Position numbers and translations under genes: made by a program. A model generated the notes under the pieces. The model saw nothing but the letters and a program-made list of their open reading frames with translations, did not search any database and was not told where the DNA came from. This document shows, in pieces, positions 53,553 to 62,139 of a stretch of DNA of 64,000 nucleotides. The stretch lies in NCBI RefSeq assembly GCF_003991405.1, contig NZ_RPEN01000154.1, forward strand, positions 1 through 64,000, in the 5' to 3' direction. The stretch comes from Pseudorhodobacter sp. E13 (GTDB taxonomy: Bacteria > Pseudomonadota > Alphaproteobacteria > Rhodobacterales > Rhodobacteraceae). How positions within the stretch are numbered: position 1 is the stretch's first letter; every line of letters starts with the position of its first letter.

Positions 53553-53849
53553 TCAGGCCCAGCCAGAATTTTCGATCAATTGCTTGATGCGCGCGGTGTC
53601 ATATTCGGCTTCCAGCCGCGCGGCCTCGGCGCGGGCCACCTCGGCCGGTTCGCCGTCGACGGGGTAGGGATCGGCCTTGCGCCATTCAGCAAGGTAAAGA
53701 TCGGCATCTTTCGCGCCGATTTTCATCGCGCAACGGTCAATCGCCTGTTCAAACCGTTCGGGCAATTGCACCTTGGAGCCAGAGCGCCCCTTGCCCACAA
53801 TCACCTGCGCCGGAATATCCCGCCAGTATACAACCGTTACCTCTGGCAT
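53553..53849 (-). CDS. 'Virulence factor' domain small protein
   Basis: The 98-residue protein starts MPEVTVVYWRDIPAQVIVG and carries LPERFEQAIDRCAMKIGA and LYLAEWRK, matching the small family labelled 'virulence factor'. That label has little experimental meaning. Across Rhodobacterales such genes stand next to the reductase-like and pterin-methyltransferase genes, as here, so a role in that one-carbon module is more likely than virulence. It is the first gene of the triad; the upstream 270 bp are shared with the divergent ppx gene. Confidence 0.82.
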   Translation of the reverse strand: MPEVTVVYWRDIPAQVIVGKGRSGSKVQLPERFEQAIDRCAMKIGAKDADLYLAEWRKADPYPVDGEPAEVARAEAARLEAEYDTARIKQLIENSGWA

Positions 53850-54119
53850 CCTGCGATTCCCCCTTGTTCCTCTTGGCCCCTTTTAGCGCGTGGCGGGGCG
53901 TCGCATTGACGTTTTTCGACATAGAAGCAGCATTGAGCGACCCCGTGGCGTTTCATAGCAGGGCCGTGCGCGGGGCGCGATGGGGGCGGGCTGTCATTCT
54001 GTTCAACTTCATTATGAACCAAAGCGAAACCCGACCCCGGCGCCATGCTTTGCGATCGGTGCTTGCGCGGGGCTGTGGCCGGGGGTAGCATGAGGGCAAC
54101 CATGAATGGAGGGCGTAAC

Positions 54120-55262
54120 ATGACGCCCGAGCGTCCCCGGGAGGAGGGCGCGATCCCAGAGAGCCAAAGCGAGACCCTGAGCGAGGCGTCTCTGGTCGAA
54201 CCGTCTGACTCCCCCGAAGCCGCCGGGTCAGCCCAGCTATATGCTGCGTTGGACCTTGGCACGAACAGTTGCCGGATGCTGATTGCCCGCCCGCGTGGCA
54301 GTCAGTTTCAGGTCGTGGACAGTTTTTCAAAGACTGTTCAGCTTGGCGTGGGGCTTGAAGCCTCGGGTCGGTTGTCGCGTGGGTCGATGGGGCGCACGAT
54401 ACAGGCTTTGCGGATTTGCCAGAAAAAGCTGGAAAAGCATAAAGTTAAGCGGATGCGTCTGGTCGCGACAGAGGCCTGTCGGCGGGCGCGGAATGCGCGG
54501 GATTTCATCCGGCAGGTGCGGCGCGAAAGCGGCTTGCAGCTTGAAATCATCTCACCCGAGGAGGAGGCGCGGCTTGCGGTGATTTCCTGCGCGCCGCTGG
54601 TTGGGGCCAATACCGAGCAATTGCTGGTGGTGGATATCGGCGGCGGGTCGACCGAACTGGTCTGGATTGACCTGACAGAGGTGGACCCGGCGGACCGACC
54701 GCGCGCGATCATGCGGCTGCATGCGGGGTTCAAGCCGCATGGGGCCGGGCAGGCGCGGGTGGTGGATTGGATTTCGGTGCCGCTGGGGGTGGCCACGCTG
54801 AAAGACCAGTTTGGCGATGTCGAAGATGATGCCGCGCGCTTTGCCCTGATGAGTTGGTATTTTGAGGAAAACCTGTCCAGCTTTTCGCCCTATAACCATG
54901 AAAACGCGCGGGACGGGTTTCAGATCATCGGCACCAGCGGCACGGTGACAACGGTTGCGGCGTCTTTCCTTGGGCTGAAACGCTATGACCGGGCCAAGGT
55001 GGACGGGTTGCGCATGTCGTCGGATCAGATAGATACGGTCATCCGCGATTATCTGGCCTTGGGGCCAGAGGGGCGGCGCACGGACCCGCGGATCGGGCGT
55101 GACAGGCATAGTCTGATCATGTCGGGGGCCGCGATCTTGCAAGCCTTGATGCGGGTCTGGCCGACGGACCGCTTGTCGGTGGCGGATCGGGGCCTGCGCG
55201 AAGGATTGCTTTACGCCCAGATGAGCGCGGATGGCGTTCTGGAAGAGGGGCCTTATGAATAA
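54120..55262 (+). CDS. Ppx/GppA-family phosphatase
   Basis: The 380-residue ASKHA-fold exopolyphosphatase/guanosine-pentaphosphatase-type protein has LYAALDLGTNSCRMLI (phosphate loop, about 40-55), VATEACRRARN, VVDIGGGSTELVW and a GTSGTVTTVAA loop. It lacks the C-terminal HD-like domain of longer Ppx proteins, as is usual in alphaproteobacteria. The first 38 residues are acidic and poorly ordered. ATG 54120 has GGAGGG eight bases upstream. rlmE follows 12 bases after the stop, a frequent partner in this group. It hydrolyses polyphosphate or pppGpp; which one cannot be told. Confidence 0.93.
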   Translation: MTPERPREEGAIPESQSETLSEASLVEPSDSPEAAGSAQLYAALDLGTNSCRMLIARPRGSQFQVVDSFSKTVQLGVGLEASGRLSRGSMGRTIQALRICQKKLEKHKVKRMRLVATEACRRARNARDFIRQVRRESGLQLEIISPEEEARLAVISCAPLVGANTEQLLVVDIGGGSTELVWIDLTEVDPADRPRAIMRLHAGFKPHGAGQARVVDWISVPLGVATLKDQFGDVEDDAARFALMSWYFEENLSSFSPYNHENARDGFQIIGTSGTVTTVAASFLGLKRYDRAKVDGLRMSSDQIDTVIRDYLALGPEGRRTDPRIGRDRHSLIMSGAAILQALMRVWPTDRLSVADRGLREGLLYAQMSADGVLEEGPYE

Positions 55263-55274
55263 CGGTGACAGGCG

Positions 55275-56021
55275 ATGACCGAGAAAAAGACATCAGGCCG
55301 GGGCCAGCGCGATTTGCGGGTGCGGGTGAAAACGGCAAAGGGGCGCAAGCTGTCGTCAACCCTGTGGTTGGAACGGCAGTTGAACGACCCCTATGTGCAG
55401 CGCGCCAAGAAAGAGGGGTTTCGCGGTCGCGCCGCCTATAAGATTGCCGAGTTGGATGAGAAATACGGCTTTCTGGTGCCCGGCGCGCGGGTGGTGGACC
55501 TTGGCTGCGCCCCCGGTGGTTGGTGCCAGATCGCGGTAGAGCGGGTGAATGCGCTTGGCCAGAACCCGAAAAAGCCGGTTGGCACCGTGTTGGGCGTGGA
55601 TTTGCAAGCGATTGAGCCGATCCCCGGCGCGCAGATCCATCAGCTTGATTTCCTGTCCGAGGAAGCGGATGGGCTGGTCAAGGGCTGGTTGGGCGGCAAT
55701 GCCGATGTGGTGATGTCGGATATGGCGGCGGCCTCGTCGGGGCATAAGGGCACGGACCATTTGCGCATCATCGCGCTGGTCGAGGCGGCGCTGGAATTTG
55801 CCTTTGACGTGCTGGATGAAGGCGGCACCTTTGTCGCCAAGGTTCTGGCAGGCGGGGCGGAAATTGGGATGCAGACCGAGTTGAAGAAGAATTTCAAGAA
55901 GGTTGCCAATGTGAAACCACCCGCCAGCCGCGCCGATAGTTCCGAGAAGTTCGTGGTGGCGATGGGGTTCCGGGGGCGTGCGGCCAAGGCCGCCGATGAC
56001 AGCGCCGGAGAGGATGGCTAA
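55275..56021 (+). CDS. rlmE: 23S rRNA 2'-O-ribose U2552 methyltransferase RlmE
   Basis: The 248-residue FtsJ/RrmJ-family protein has the SAM motif [13 protein letters not shown] and the catalytic K-D-K-E set at Lys56 (AAYKIAELD), Asp149 (VVMSDMAA), Lys189 (FVAKVLAGG) and Glu224. It methylates U2552 in the A-loop of the large subunit. It has an N-terminal basic extension of about 30 residues and a short C-terminal tail. It is co-transcribed with the Ppx/GppA gene and closed by a strong terminator. Confidence 0.96.
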   Translation: MTEKKTSGRGQRDLRVRVKTAKGRKLSSTLWLERQLNDPYVQRAKKEGFRGRAAYKIAELDEKYGFLVPGARVVDLGCAPGGWCQIAVERVNALGQNPKKPVGTVLGVDLQAIEPIPGAQIHQLDFLSEEADGLVKGWLGGNADVVMSDMAAASSGHKGTDHLRIIALVEAALEFAFDVLDEGGTFVAKVLAGGAEIGMQTELKKNFKKVANVKPPASRADSSEKFVVAMGFRGRAAKAADDSAGEDG

Positions 56022-56042
56022 GGCCAACCGCTGCCAAGCATG

Positions 56043-56072
56043 AAAAAAGGCGCCCGATGCGGCGCCTTTTTT
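56043..56072. terminator. Bidirectional terminator between rlmE and DUF882 gene
   Basis: AAAAAAGGCGCC and GGCGCCTTTTTT form a perfect 12-bp stem with a 6-base loop. It serves ppx-rlmE on the plus strand and the DUF882 gene (stop 21 bases away) on the minus strand. Confidence 0.92.
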
Positions 56073-56092
56073 CTATCTTGGGTTTGGGGGAA

Positions 56093-56659
56093 TTACCCGC
56101 GCCAGGTGCGGACCGGGCCGCAATCCATATGCACGAAATTCGACCGGCTATAGCTGCCAACACCGCCCGAGGCACAGGCCGCAGCCGCCTTGGACATCTG
56201 GCCGATAGAACGCGACTTCAACCGCAGGTCAGCCGCCTGGCCGCGCATGTGCAGCGAATTCTTGGCAACGCCGCGCGACTTGGACCGCAGCATGGCGTTG
56301 GTTTGCGGGCTGCGATAGCCCGACAGCATCATATAGGGTTCGGATACATCCATCATGCGATGGGCGGCAGCCATGATATCCACGGTGCGCGGGTCCATGC
56401 TGGTTGATGTGCCCGTGCGCCAGTCGCGCATGAAATGATTGATCTCTTTCAAGGCGTCTTTGATGTAATCACCATCCACCCAATAGATCGTGTCGATGCT
56501 TTCCCCGGTTCGGCCCGAATACATGCGGATACGTCGAATATCGCCTGCACCACGCAAGAAGCCAAAAGCGTTGCTGTATGTCGGTGCTGCAATCAAGGCC
56601 GTAGCCGCAAAAGCACCAAGCAGCCCACGCCGCGAGATCATCGGTGTTTGTTTCGTCAT
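56093..56659 (-). CDS. DUF882/YcbK-family peptidase with Tat signal
   Basis: The 188-residue protein has a Tat-type signal (SRRGLLG at 9-15) followed by a hydrophobic core and a cleavage-like site near residue 30. The mature part is the M15-like zinc peptidase fold of the DUF882/YcbK group, with metal ligands at His137, Asp144 (SLHMRGQAADLR) and His177 (NFVHMD), and YRSPQTN upstream. It probably cuts peptidoglycan cross-links. It is divergent from an L,D-transpeptidase gene, a pairing that makes sense for cell-wall remodelling. Confidence 0.92.
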   Translation of the reverse strand: MTKQTPMISRRGLLGAFAATALIAAPTYSNAFGFLRGAGDIRRIRMYSGRTGESIDTIYWVDGDYIKDALKEINHFMRDWRTGTSTSMDPRTVDIMAAAHRMMDVSEPYMMLSGYRSPQTNAMLRSKSRGVAKNSLHMRGQAADLRLKSRSIGQMSKAAAACASGGVGSYSRSNFVHMDCGPVRTWRG

Positions 56660-56966
56660 TCTGAGCGCCTGTCCCGTCGCTGGTATTCTACCGCCTTTAG
56701 GCGGTCTTCACTGCTACTTTCCCCAAGTGCACCGTCCTTATGGCACAGCTCGAATCACAACCCAAGCAGAGATTGACCGCTTCGGACAGTGTCACCCGAA
56801 ATCGGCAAAAATTTGCTGAAAATGGGGGGAGGTCGTTAAAACTGTGGCAAAAAAAAGCCATGTGTCCAGAATGCGACAGTTTGTGGCCTTGCTGACGTCG
56901 ATGTGAGTGGACTCACACAGGATATAGAATAGTTTTGAACGAGTTACGCTGCTGCTTGAGGATGTC
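56660..56966. other. 307-bp divergent intergenic region
   Basis: This region between the DUF882 gene and the L,D-transpeptidase gene codes for no protein I can support. It holds a small hairpin ACCGCC-TTTA-GGCGGT (56690-56705), an AAAAAAAA run (56845-56852) and the TGTGA-N6-TCACA box listed separately, and becomes AT-richer toward the transpeptidase gene. Confidence 0.7.
56903..56918. promoter_or_regulatory. Perfect CRP-type box upstream of the L,D-transpeptidase gene
   Basis: TGTGAGTGGACTCACA is an exact match to the CRP consensus TGTGA-N6-TCACA, and its arms extend to 7 bp. A TATAGA that could be a -10 box lies at 56924-56929, so the box would sit between -35 and -10 and may repress; with a start further downstream it could activate. 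Confidence 0.55.
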
Positions 56967-58610
56967 ATGGTAAATTCATTAGCGCTCCGGCCAGGTTTGG
57001 CCCGTGGGGCGAACGCAATTTTACTCTCATTGTTACTAACTGGTGCTGCTGCGGTTCCGGTTTTTTCGCAGACGAAAGTCTCTTTCTCGGTCTCGTCTGA
57101 AATCGGGGCCTTCAGCCAATCGGTGGCGGCAGCGGCGTCGGATGACAAAGCAATCGCCGATTTTTACCGCGAGTCGGGCTATGCCCCGATCTGGACCGGG
57201 CAGGGGCATGAATTGCGCCGATCCGCTTTGTTGAATGCTTTGGCGGGGGCGGGGGCCCATGCTTTGCCGGTGAACCGCTATGATCCTGCGGCGATCATCG
57301 CGGCGTCACGCGCGGCGCGCACCGAAGGCGACCGTGGACGGCTGGACGTGATGATGACCAAGGCGCTGCTGGATTATGCGCATGATGTGCAAACCGGCGC
57401 GTTGGAGCCGGGCAAAGTGCTGGGCCTGATCAAGCGCGAGGTGCCGTTGCGCGACCGCCGCGCCAATCTGGAAGCCTTTGTCGCGGGCGAGCCGGTGGCC
57501 TTTTTGAAAAGCCTGCCGCCGCGCACCCAAGCCTATGCGCAACTGATGCGCGCCAAGTTTGAGCTGGAACAGCGGCTGAACGCAGGCGGCTGGGGCGAGA
57601 AGGTGGCGGCGCAATCGCTGAAACCGGGGGCAACCGGCCCGGCGGTGTTGCAATTGCGCGACCGTCTGGTCGCGATGAATTACATGCCCCGCAGCGTGAC
57701 CGCCACCTATGACGCCGCGATGCAAAAAGCGGTGCAGGCGTTTCAGATTGATATGGGGCTGGAAGCCGATGGCGTGGCCGGGGCTGGCACGATCGAACAG
57801 ATCAATATCGGCCCGCAAGAGCGTCTGGAAGCCGTTGTCGTGGCGATGGAACGCGAACGCTGGATGAATATTGACCGCGGCAGCCGGCATATCTGGGTCA
57901 ATCTGACCGATTTTACCGCCAAGATCGTCGATCATGGCCGGGTGACATTTTCAACCCGTTCGGTCATCGGCAAATCCACCGCTGATCAGCAGACGCCCGA
58001 ATTTTCCGACCTGATGGAATATATGGTGATCAACCCGACGTGGAATGTGCCGCGTTCGATCACCACCAAGGAATATCTGCCGATGATGAAGCGAAACGCC
58101 AATGCGGCGGGGCATCTGAAGATTTATGACAGCCGGGGCCGGGTTGTGCCGCGTTCTGCCATCAATTTCGCGGCTTATACCGAACGGACCTTCCCCTATT
58201 CGATGAAGCAGCCGCCCTCGGACGGGAATGCGCTTGGGTTGGTGAAGTTCATGTTCCCGAACCCCTATAATATCTATCTGCATGACACGCCGTCCAAATC
58301 GCTGTTTGCGCGTGAGGTGCGGGCCTTCAGCCATGGCTGCATTCGTCTGGGCGACCCTTTTGATTTCGCCTATGCGCTGCTGGCGGCACAGACAGAGGAC
58401 CCGGTGGGCCTGTTTCAGAAACATCTGAAAACCGGTCAGGAAACCAGCGTGAAGCTGGAGGTGCCGCTGCCGGTGCATCTGGTTTATTTCACCGCTTATC
58501 CTTCTGCCAAAGGCCGGATTGAATATCGGCGTGATGTTTATGGGCGTGACGCGACGATTTTCCGCGCGCTGCAAGAGGCCGGGGTGGTGCTGGGGCCGTA
58601 TCAGGGCTAA
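56967..58610 (+). CDS. L,D-transpeptidase (YcbB type)
   Basis: The 547-residue protein has a signal peptide (about 1-35), an N-terminal scaffold region, a peptidoglycan-binding domain (about 217-275: GPAVLQLRDRLVAMNYMP ... GVAGAGTIEQIN) and a YkuD catalytic domain. The nucleophile is Cys458 in SHGCIRLGDP. Such enzymes form 3-3 cross-links in peptidoglycan or attach proteins to it. GAGGA lies four bases ahead of ATG 56967. The large size and domain order match E. coli LdtD (YcbB). The divergent DUF882 peptidase is a likely functional partner. Confidence 0.94.
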   Translation: MVNSLALRPGLARGANAILLSLLLTGAAAVPVFSQTKVSFSVSSEIGAFSQSVAAAASDDKAIADFYRESGYAPIWTGQGHELRRSALLNALAGAGAHALPVNRYDPAAIIAASRAARTEGDRGRLDVMMTKALLDYAHDVQTGALEPGKVLGLIKREVPLRDRRANLEAFVAGEPVAFLKSLPPRTQAYAQLMRAKFELEQRLNAGGWGEKVAAQSLKPGATGPAVLQLRDRLVAMNYMPRSVTATYDAAMQKAVQAFQIDMGLEADGVAGAGTIEQINIGPQERLEAVVVAMERERWMNIDRGSRHIWVNLTDFTAKIVDHGRVTFSTRSVIGKSTADQQTPEFSDLMEYMVINPTWNVPRSITTKEYLPMMKRNANAAGHLKIYDSRGRVVPRSAINFAAYTERTFPYSMKQPPSDGNALGLVKFMFPNPYNIYLHDTPSKSLFAREVRAFSHGCIRLGDPFDFAYALLAAQTEDPVGLFQKHLKTGQETSVKLEVPLPVHLVYFTAYPSAKGRIEYRRDVYGRDATIFRALQEAGVVLGPYQG

Positions 58611-58655
58611 ATCCTTCGACAAGGGCCGCGTGGCCCACGGAAGAAGGAGCCAGAG

Positions 58656-59726
58656 ATGGGCTATACAATAGCAGAAATCGCGACAGCCCTTGGCGCGGAG
58701 GCGGCGGGGGATTTGTCGCTGGTGATTGATGGCGCGGCAGAGCCTGCCTCGGCGGCGGCGCATCATCTGGCCTTGGCGATGGACCCGAAATATGCGGGCG
58801 GTATTGCCAAGGGGGGGGCGCTGGCGGGGCTGGTCTGGCAAGGCGCGGATTGGCAGGCGCTGGGGCTGAAGGCTGCGATTTTCGCGCCGCGCGGTCGACT
58901 GGCGATGGCGGGTTTGTCGCGGATGCTGGACGCGGGGCCACACATTGCACCGGGCGTGCATCCGATGGCCGTGGTGGACCCAAGTGCCGTGATCGGTGCG
59001 GGGGCGGCAATCGGCCCCTTTGTGGTGATCGAGGCCGGGGTGACGATTGGCCCGAACGCGCGGATTGCCAGCCATGTCTCTATCGCGGCGGGGGCGCGGA
59101 TCGGGGCAGAAGCGCTGATTTTGCAAGGGGCCAAAATTGGTGCGCGGGTCACGATCGGGGATCGCTTTATCTGCCAACCCGGCGCGGTGATTGGCGCGGA
59201 TGGGTTTTCCTTTGTGACGCCAGAGAAATCCGGGGTAGAGGAAATTCGCGAAACCTTGGGCCAGCGCGAAGGAATTTCGGCGCAAAGCTGGACGCGGATA
59301 CATTCACTTGGCGCTGTAACCATCGGGAATGATGTGGAAATCGGTGCGAATGCCTGTATTGACCGTGGCACCATCCGGGACACGATCATCGGGGATGGCA
59401 CCAAGCTCGATAATCTTGTGCATATTGGCCATAATGTGCAGGTGGGGCAGGATTGCCTGCTGTGCGGGCAAGTGGGCATTGCCGGGTCCAGCCGGATCGG
59501 CAATCGCGTGGTTCTGGCCGGGCAATGCGGCGTGAATGACAATATCTTTGTCGGCGATGATGTGATCGCGGGCGGGGCCACCAAGATCTTTACCAACGCG
59601 CCCGCCGGGCGGGTGCTGCTGGGCTATCCGGCCGTCAAGATGGAGACACATCTGGAAATGCAAAAGGCCTTGCGCCGTTTGCCCCGGATGATGAAAAATA
59701 TGTCACAATCGGCTGATAAAGACTGA
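58656..59726 (+). CDS. lpxD: UDP-3-O-(3-hydroxyacyl)glucosamine N-acyltransferase
   Basis: The 356-residue protein has an N-terminal uridine-binding domain (about 1-100) and a left-handed beta-helix of hexapeptide repeats (about 105-310), with the catalytic histidine in LVHIGHNVQVG and IGADGFSF contacting nucleotide. It adds the second acyl chain in lipid A synthesis. AGAAGGAG precedes ATG 58656. In many bacteria lpxD sits with bamA, fabZ and lpxA. Here it is followed by an acyl carrier protein and a ketosynthase instead, so it may be a second or specialised copy. Confidence 0.93.
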   Translation: MGYTIAEIATALGAEAAGDLSLVIDGAAEPASAAAHHLALAMDPKYAGGIAKGGALAGLVWQGADWQALGLKAAIFAPRGRLAMAGLSRMLDAGPHIAPGVHPMAVVDPSAVIGAGAAIGPFVVIEAGVTIGPNARIASHVSIAAGARIGAEALILQGAKIGARVTIGDRFICQPGAVIGADGFSFVTPEKSGVEEIRETLGQREGISAQSWTRIHSLGAVTIGNDVEIGANACIDRGTIRDTIIGDGTKLDNLVHIGHNVQVGQDCLLCGQVGIAGSSRIGNRVVLAGQCGVNDNIFVGDDVIAGGATKIFTNAPAGRVLLGYPAVKMETHLEMQKALRRLPRMMKNMSQSADKD

Positions 59727-59753
59727 GCTGTGCGGGAGGCGAAAGGGCAAGGC

Positions 59754-60020
59754 ATGACGGTTTCGGTTGCAGAGCGGATACGGGCGATTCTGGCAGAGCA
59801 GGCGGTGCTGGATCTGGCCGATGTGACGCCTGAAAGCACGCTGGAAAGCCTTGGGATTGATAGTCTGGGGCTGGTTGAGGCGATTTTCGCGATTGAAGAA
59901 GCCTTTGATATTTCGGTTCCGTTCAATGCCAATGCGCCCGAGGACAGTGCGTTTGATATTTCAAGCGTTGCGGCGATTATCCGCGCGGTCGAGGGGCTGA
60001 TCGCAGCGCAGGCCGCATGA
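59754..60020 (+). CDS. Acyl carrier protein (specialised)
   Basis: The 88-residue acyl carrier protein has the phosphopantetheine-attachment Ser in LGIDSLGLVEAIF and an acidic helix II and III. It differs from the usual fatty-acid AcpP in sequence after helix II (FDISVPFNANAPEDSAFDISS). Its place between lpxD and a ketosynthase gene suggests it carries the acyl chain for lipid A, in the manner of AcpXL. ATG 59754 was chosen over a GTG eight codons upstream. Its stop overlaps the next gene (ATGA). Confidence 0.9.
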   Translation: MTVSVAERIRAILAEQAVLDLADVTPESTLESLGIDSLGLVEAIFAIEEAFDISVPFNANAPEDSAFDISSVAAIIRAVEGLIAAQAA

Positions 60021-61225
60021 AACGGGTGGTGATTACCGGGGCGGGCACGGTCAACGCGCTGGCGCAGGATGTGCCGGGCACTTTGAAAGCCTTTGCCGAA
60101 GGGCGCTGCGGCATCACCGAGCTGGATATCCGCGACAAGGACAGGCTGTCGATCAAGATCGGGGGCCAAGTGCATGGCTGGGACCCGGAGGTGCATTTCA
60201 ACCGCCAACAGATTGTGTTGTTTGACAAATTTACCCAGTTCACGCTGCTGGCCGCGCGTCAGGCGGTGGCGCAATCGGGGCTGAATTTCGATGGCCGTCT
60301 GGGCAATGAGGCGGGTGTGGTGTTGGGCACGGCCGGGGGCGGTGTGAACACGTGGGATGAGAATTACCGCGCCGTTTATGAAGAGGGAAAGAACCGCGTG
60401 CATCCTTTTGTGGTGCCCAAGCTGATGAACAATGCCGCGGCGAGTCATGTCTCGATGGAATTCAACCTGCGCGGCCCCAGTTTCAGCGTGGCCACCGCCT
60501 GTGCCAGTTCCAACCATGCGATGGGGCAAGCCTTTCACATGGTGCGATCAGGGATGAGCCGGGTGATGCTGGCAGGTGGGTCGGAATCAATGCTGTGTTT
60601 CGGCGGGATCAAGGCGTGGGAAGGCTTGCGCGTGATGTCGAAAGAGGCCTGCCGCCCGTTCAGTCTGAACCGGAACGGGATGGTGCAGGGCGAGGGGGCT
60701 GCGGTGTTCGTGTTTGAGGATTATGACCATGCCCGCAAACGCCGCGCCGAGATTCTGGCGGAGGTGGTGGGGTTTGCCATGACCTCGGATGCCGCCGATA
60801 TTGTGATGCCATCGCGCCAAGGGGCGGCGCGGGCGATTGCGGGGGCGTTGCGGGATGCGCGGATTGACGCGTCAGAGGTGGGCTATATCAATGCGCATGG
60901 CACCGGGACCACGGCCAATGACAAGACCGAATGCGCGGCGGTGGCAGATGTGTTTGGCCCGCAGGCGGATCATCTGATGATCTCGTCGACAAAATCCATG
61001 CATGGGCATCTGATTGGCGGCACCGGCGCGGTGGAGCTTTTGGCCTGTATCATGGCGCTGCGCGACGGGATCATTGCGCCGACGATTGGATATGAGGAGC
61101 CAGACCCCGAATGTGCGTTGGATGTGGTGCCGAATGTCGCGCGTGAGGCGCGGGTGGAGGTGGCGATTTCCAATGCCTTTGCCTTTGGCGGGTTGAACGC
61201 GGTTCTGGCCTTGCGCCGGGCGTGA
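60017..61225 (+). CDS. Beta-ketoacyl-ACP synthase (KAS II/FabF-like)
   Basis: The 402-residue thiolase-fold ketosynthase has the Cys162 nucleophile in TACASSNHAMG, His294 in NAHGTGTTANDKTE and His331 in KSMHGHLIGGTGAVE, which form the complete C-H-H set with Lys326. It condenses acyl chains with malonyl-ACP. It starts within the acyl-carrier-protein stop, so the two are coupled. With lpxD it forms a three-gene set likely making and transferring a particular acyl chain to lipid A. A general fatty-acid role cannot be excluded. Confidence 0.92.
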   Translation: MKRVVITGAGTVNALAQDVPGTLKAFAEGRCGITELDIRDKDRLSIKIGGQVHGWDPEVHFNRQQIVLFDKFTQFTLLAARQAVAQSGLNFDGRLGNEAGVVLGTAGGGVNTWDENYRAVYEEGKNRVHPFVVPKLMNNAAASHVSMEFNLRGPSFSVATACASSNHAMGQAFHMVRSGMSRVMLAGGSESMLCFGGIKAWEGLRVMSKEACRPFSLNRNGMVQGEGAAVFVFEDYDHARKRRAEILAEVVGFAMTSDAADIVMPSRQGAARAIAGALRDARIDASEVGYINAHGTGTTANDKTECAAVADVFGPQADHLMISSTKSMHGHLIGGTGAVELLACIMALRDGIIAPTIGYEEPDPECALDVVPNVAREARVEVAISNAFAFGGLNAVLALRRA

Positions 61226-61305
61226 CAGGGGGCGGGGGCGCTGCCCCCCTGCGCCTTATGGCGCATTCACCCCGGGATATTTTTACCGAAAAGAAAGCAG
61301 ACAGA

Positions 61306-61337
61306 AAAACGCCGCGCTGTTGAAGGCGCGGCGTTTT
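61306..61337. terminator. Bidirectional terminator between KAS and ialB genes
   Basis: AAAACGCCGCGC and GCGCGGCGTTTT form a perfect 12-bp stem with an 8-base loop. The A and T runs allow use on both strands, for the lpxD-acp-KAS transcript and for the IalB-family gene. Confidence 0.9.
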
Positions 61338-61358
61338 GATTGGTGTGGTTGGCGCGGC

Positions 61359-61997
61359 TTAGTTGCCGTTGGCTTTGTTCACAGCTTCATAGCCTGCGGT
61401 GAAGCCAGAGAGAGAGACGGTCAGTTCGACCTTTTGGTCCGGGGCCACGACCGGAACGATGGTCAGCTTCGCCTCATTGCCCTTTTTGAAACCGTCCACC
61501 TCTGCCTGGGTGAAGCCCACGCGCGCGATGCAGCCGATGTTGGAGCACCATGAAAACGGGTATTTGCGGGCTTTGCCGGTATCGACCACCATGGTCAGAT
61601 CGGCTGTCAGCAAGGTTTCCAGCGGCACGATGACCGTGGCACCTGCGGCGGCCTCCTGACCTGCGGGCAGGCCGAAGATCGAGATTTCAGCGACAGCGTT
61701 GTCGTCGCTGTCTTTCAGCAATTGGTAAAGCTGGCAAGGATCGGCGCCATCTTCGGTTTTGACGCAGCGCTGTTCCCAGCTTCCGAAGCTTTCGGCGAGA
61801 TAGGTGGTGCCGACGCCATCTGCCGGTGCTTCTTCGCCTTCGGTCTTGCCCATGGACAGGCCGTTGGTGGTTGGCGCATCGCCTTCAACCGGAGCGGCGG
61901 GCGGAGCGGCGGGCGTGGTGTCTTGTGCAAAGGCGGCGGTGCCGATCAGCAGGCAAAGGGCCGTTGCGAGAAAAGGGGCAGTTTTTGTCACAGACAT
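61359..61997 (-). CDS. Invasion-associated locus B (IalB) family protein
   Basis: The 212-residue secreted protein has a signal peptide (about 1-24, ending IGTAAFA), a Pro/Ala/Thr-rich linker (25-65) and the IalB domain (about 65-212) with conserved cysteines in QRCVKTE, DPCQLYQ and WCSNIGCIARV. The family is widespread in alphaproteobacteria, mostly free-living, and its function is unknown despite the name. The 5' side carries a promoter-like sequence and a minus-strand terminator at 62148-62171, so its leader may be attenuated or the terminator may end a separate small RNA. Confidence 0.9.
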   Translation of the reverse strand: MSVTKTAPFLATALCLLIGTAAFAQDTTPAAPPAAPVEGDAPTTNGLSMGKTEGEEAPADGVGTTYLAESFGSWEQRCVKTEDGADPCQLYQLLKDSDDNAVAEISIFGLPAGQEAAAGATVIVPLETLLTADLTMVVDTGKARKYPFSWCSNIGCIARVGFTQAEVDGFKKGNEAKLTIVPVVAPDQKVELTVSLSGFTAGYEAVNKANGN

Positions 61998-62139
61998 TCG
62001 GATCGTCCTTCATTGGTCTGCCCCCGACTATCATGGGTTTAGCGGAAAGTCAGGCCCGAAATGCAGGGAGGTGCCGCAAAACCCGGCAGGACTTCGCCCA
62101 TGAACGCAATGACTTGAAACAGGCTGGGGCAAGGCGGAG

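Noticed and set aside
50802-53909. Plus-strand open frame of 1035 codons
   Set aside because: It is the antisense of four recognised genes (EamA transporter to 'virulence factor'); composition is that of a GC-rich shadow.
53864-54088. Plus-strand open frame of 74 codons between the one-carbon triad and ppx
   Set aside because: No good start or ribosome-binding site, no family resemblance, and it occupies the divergent promoter space.
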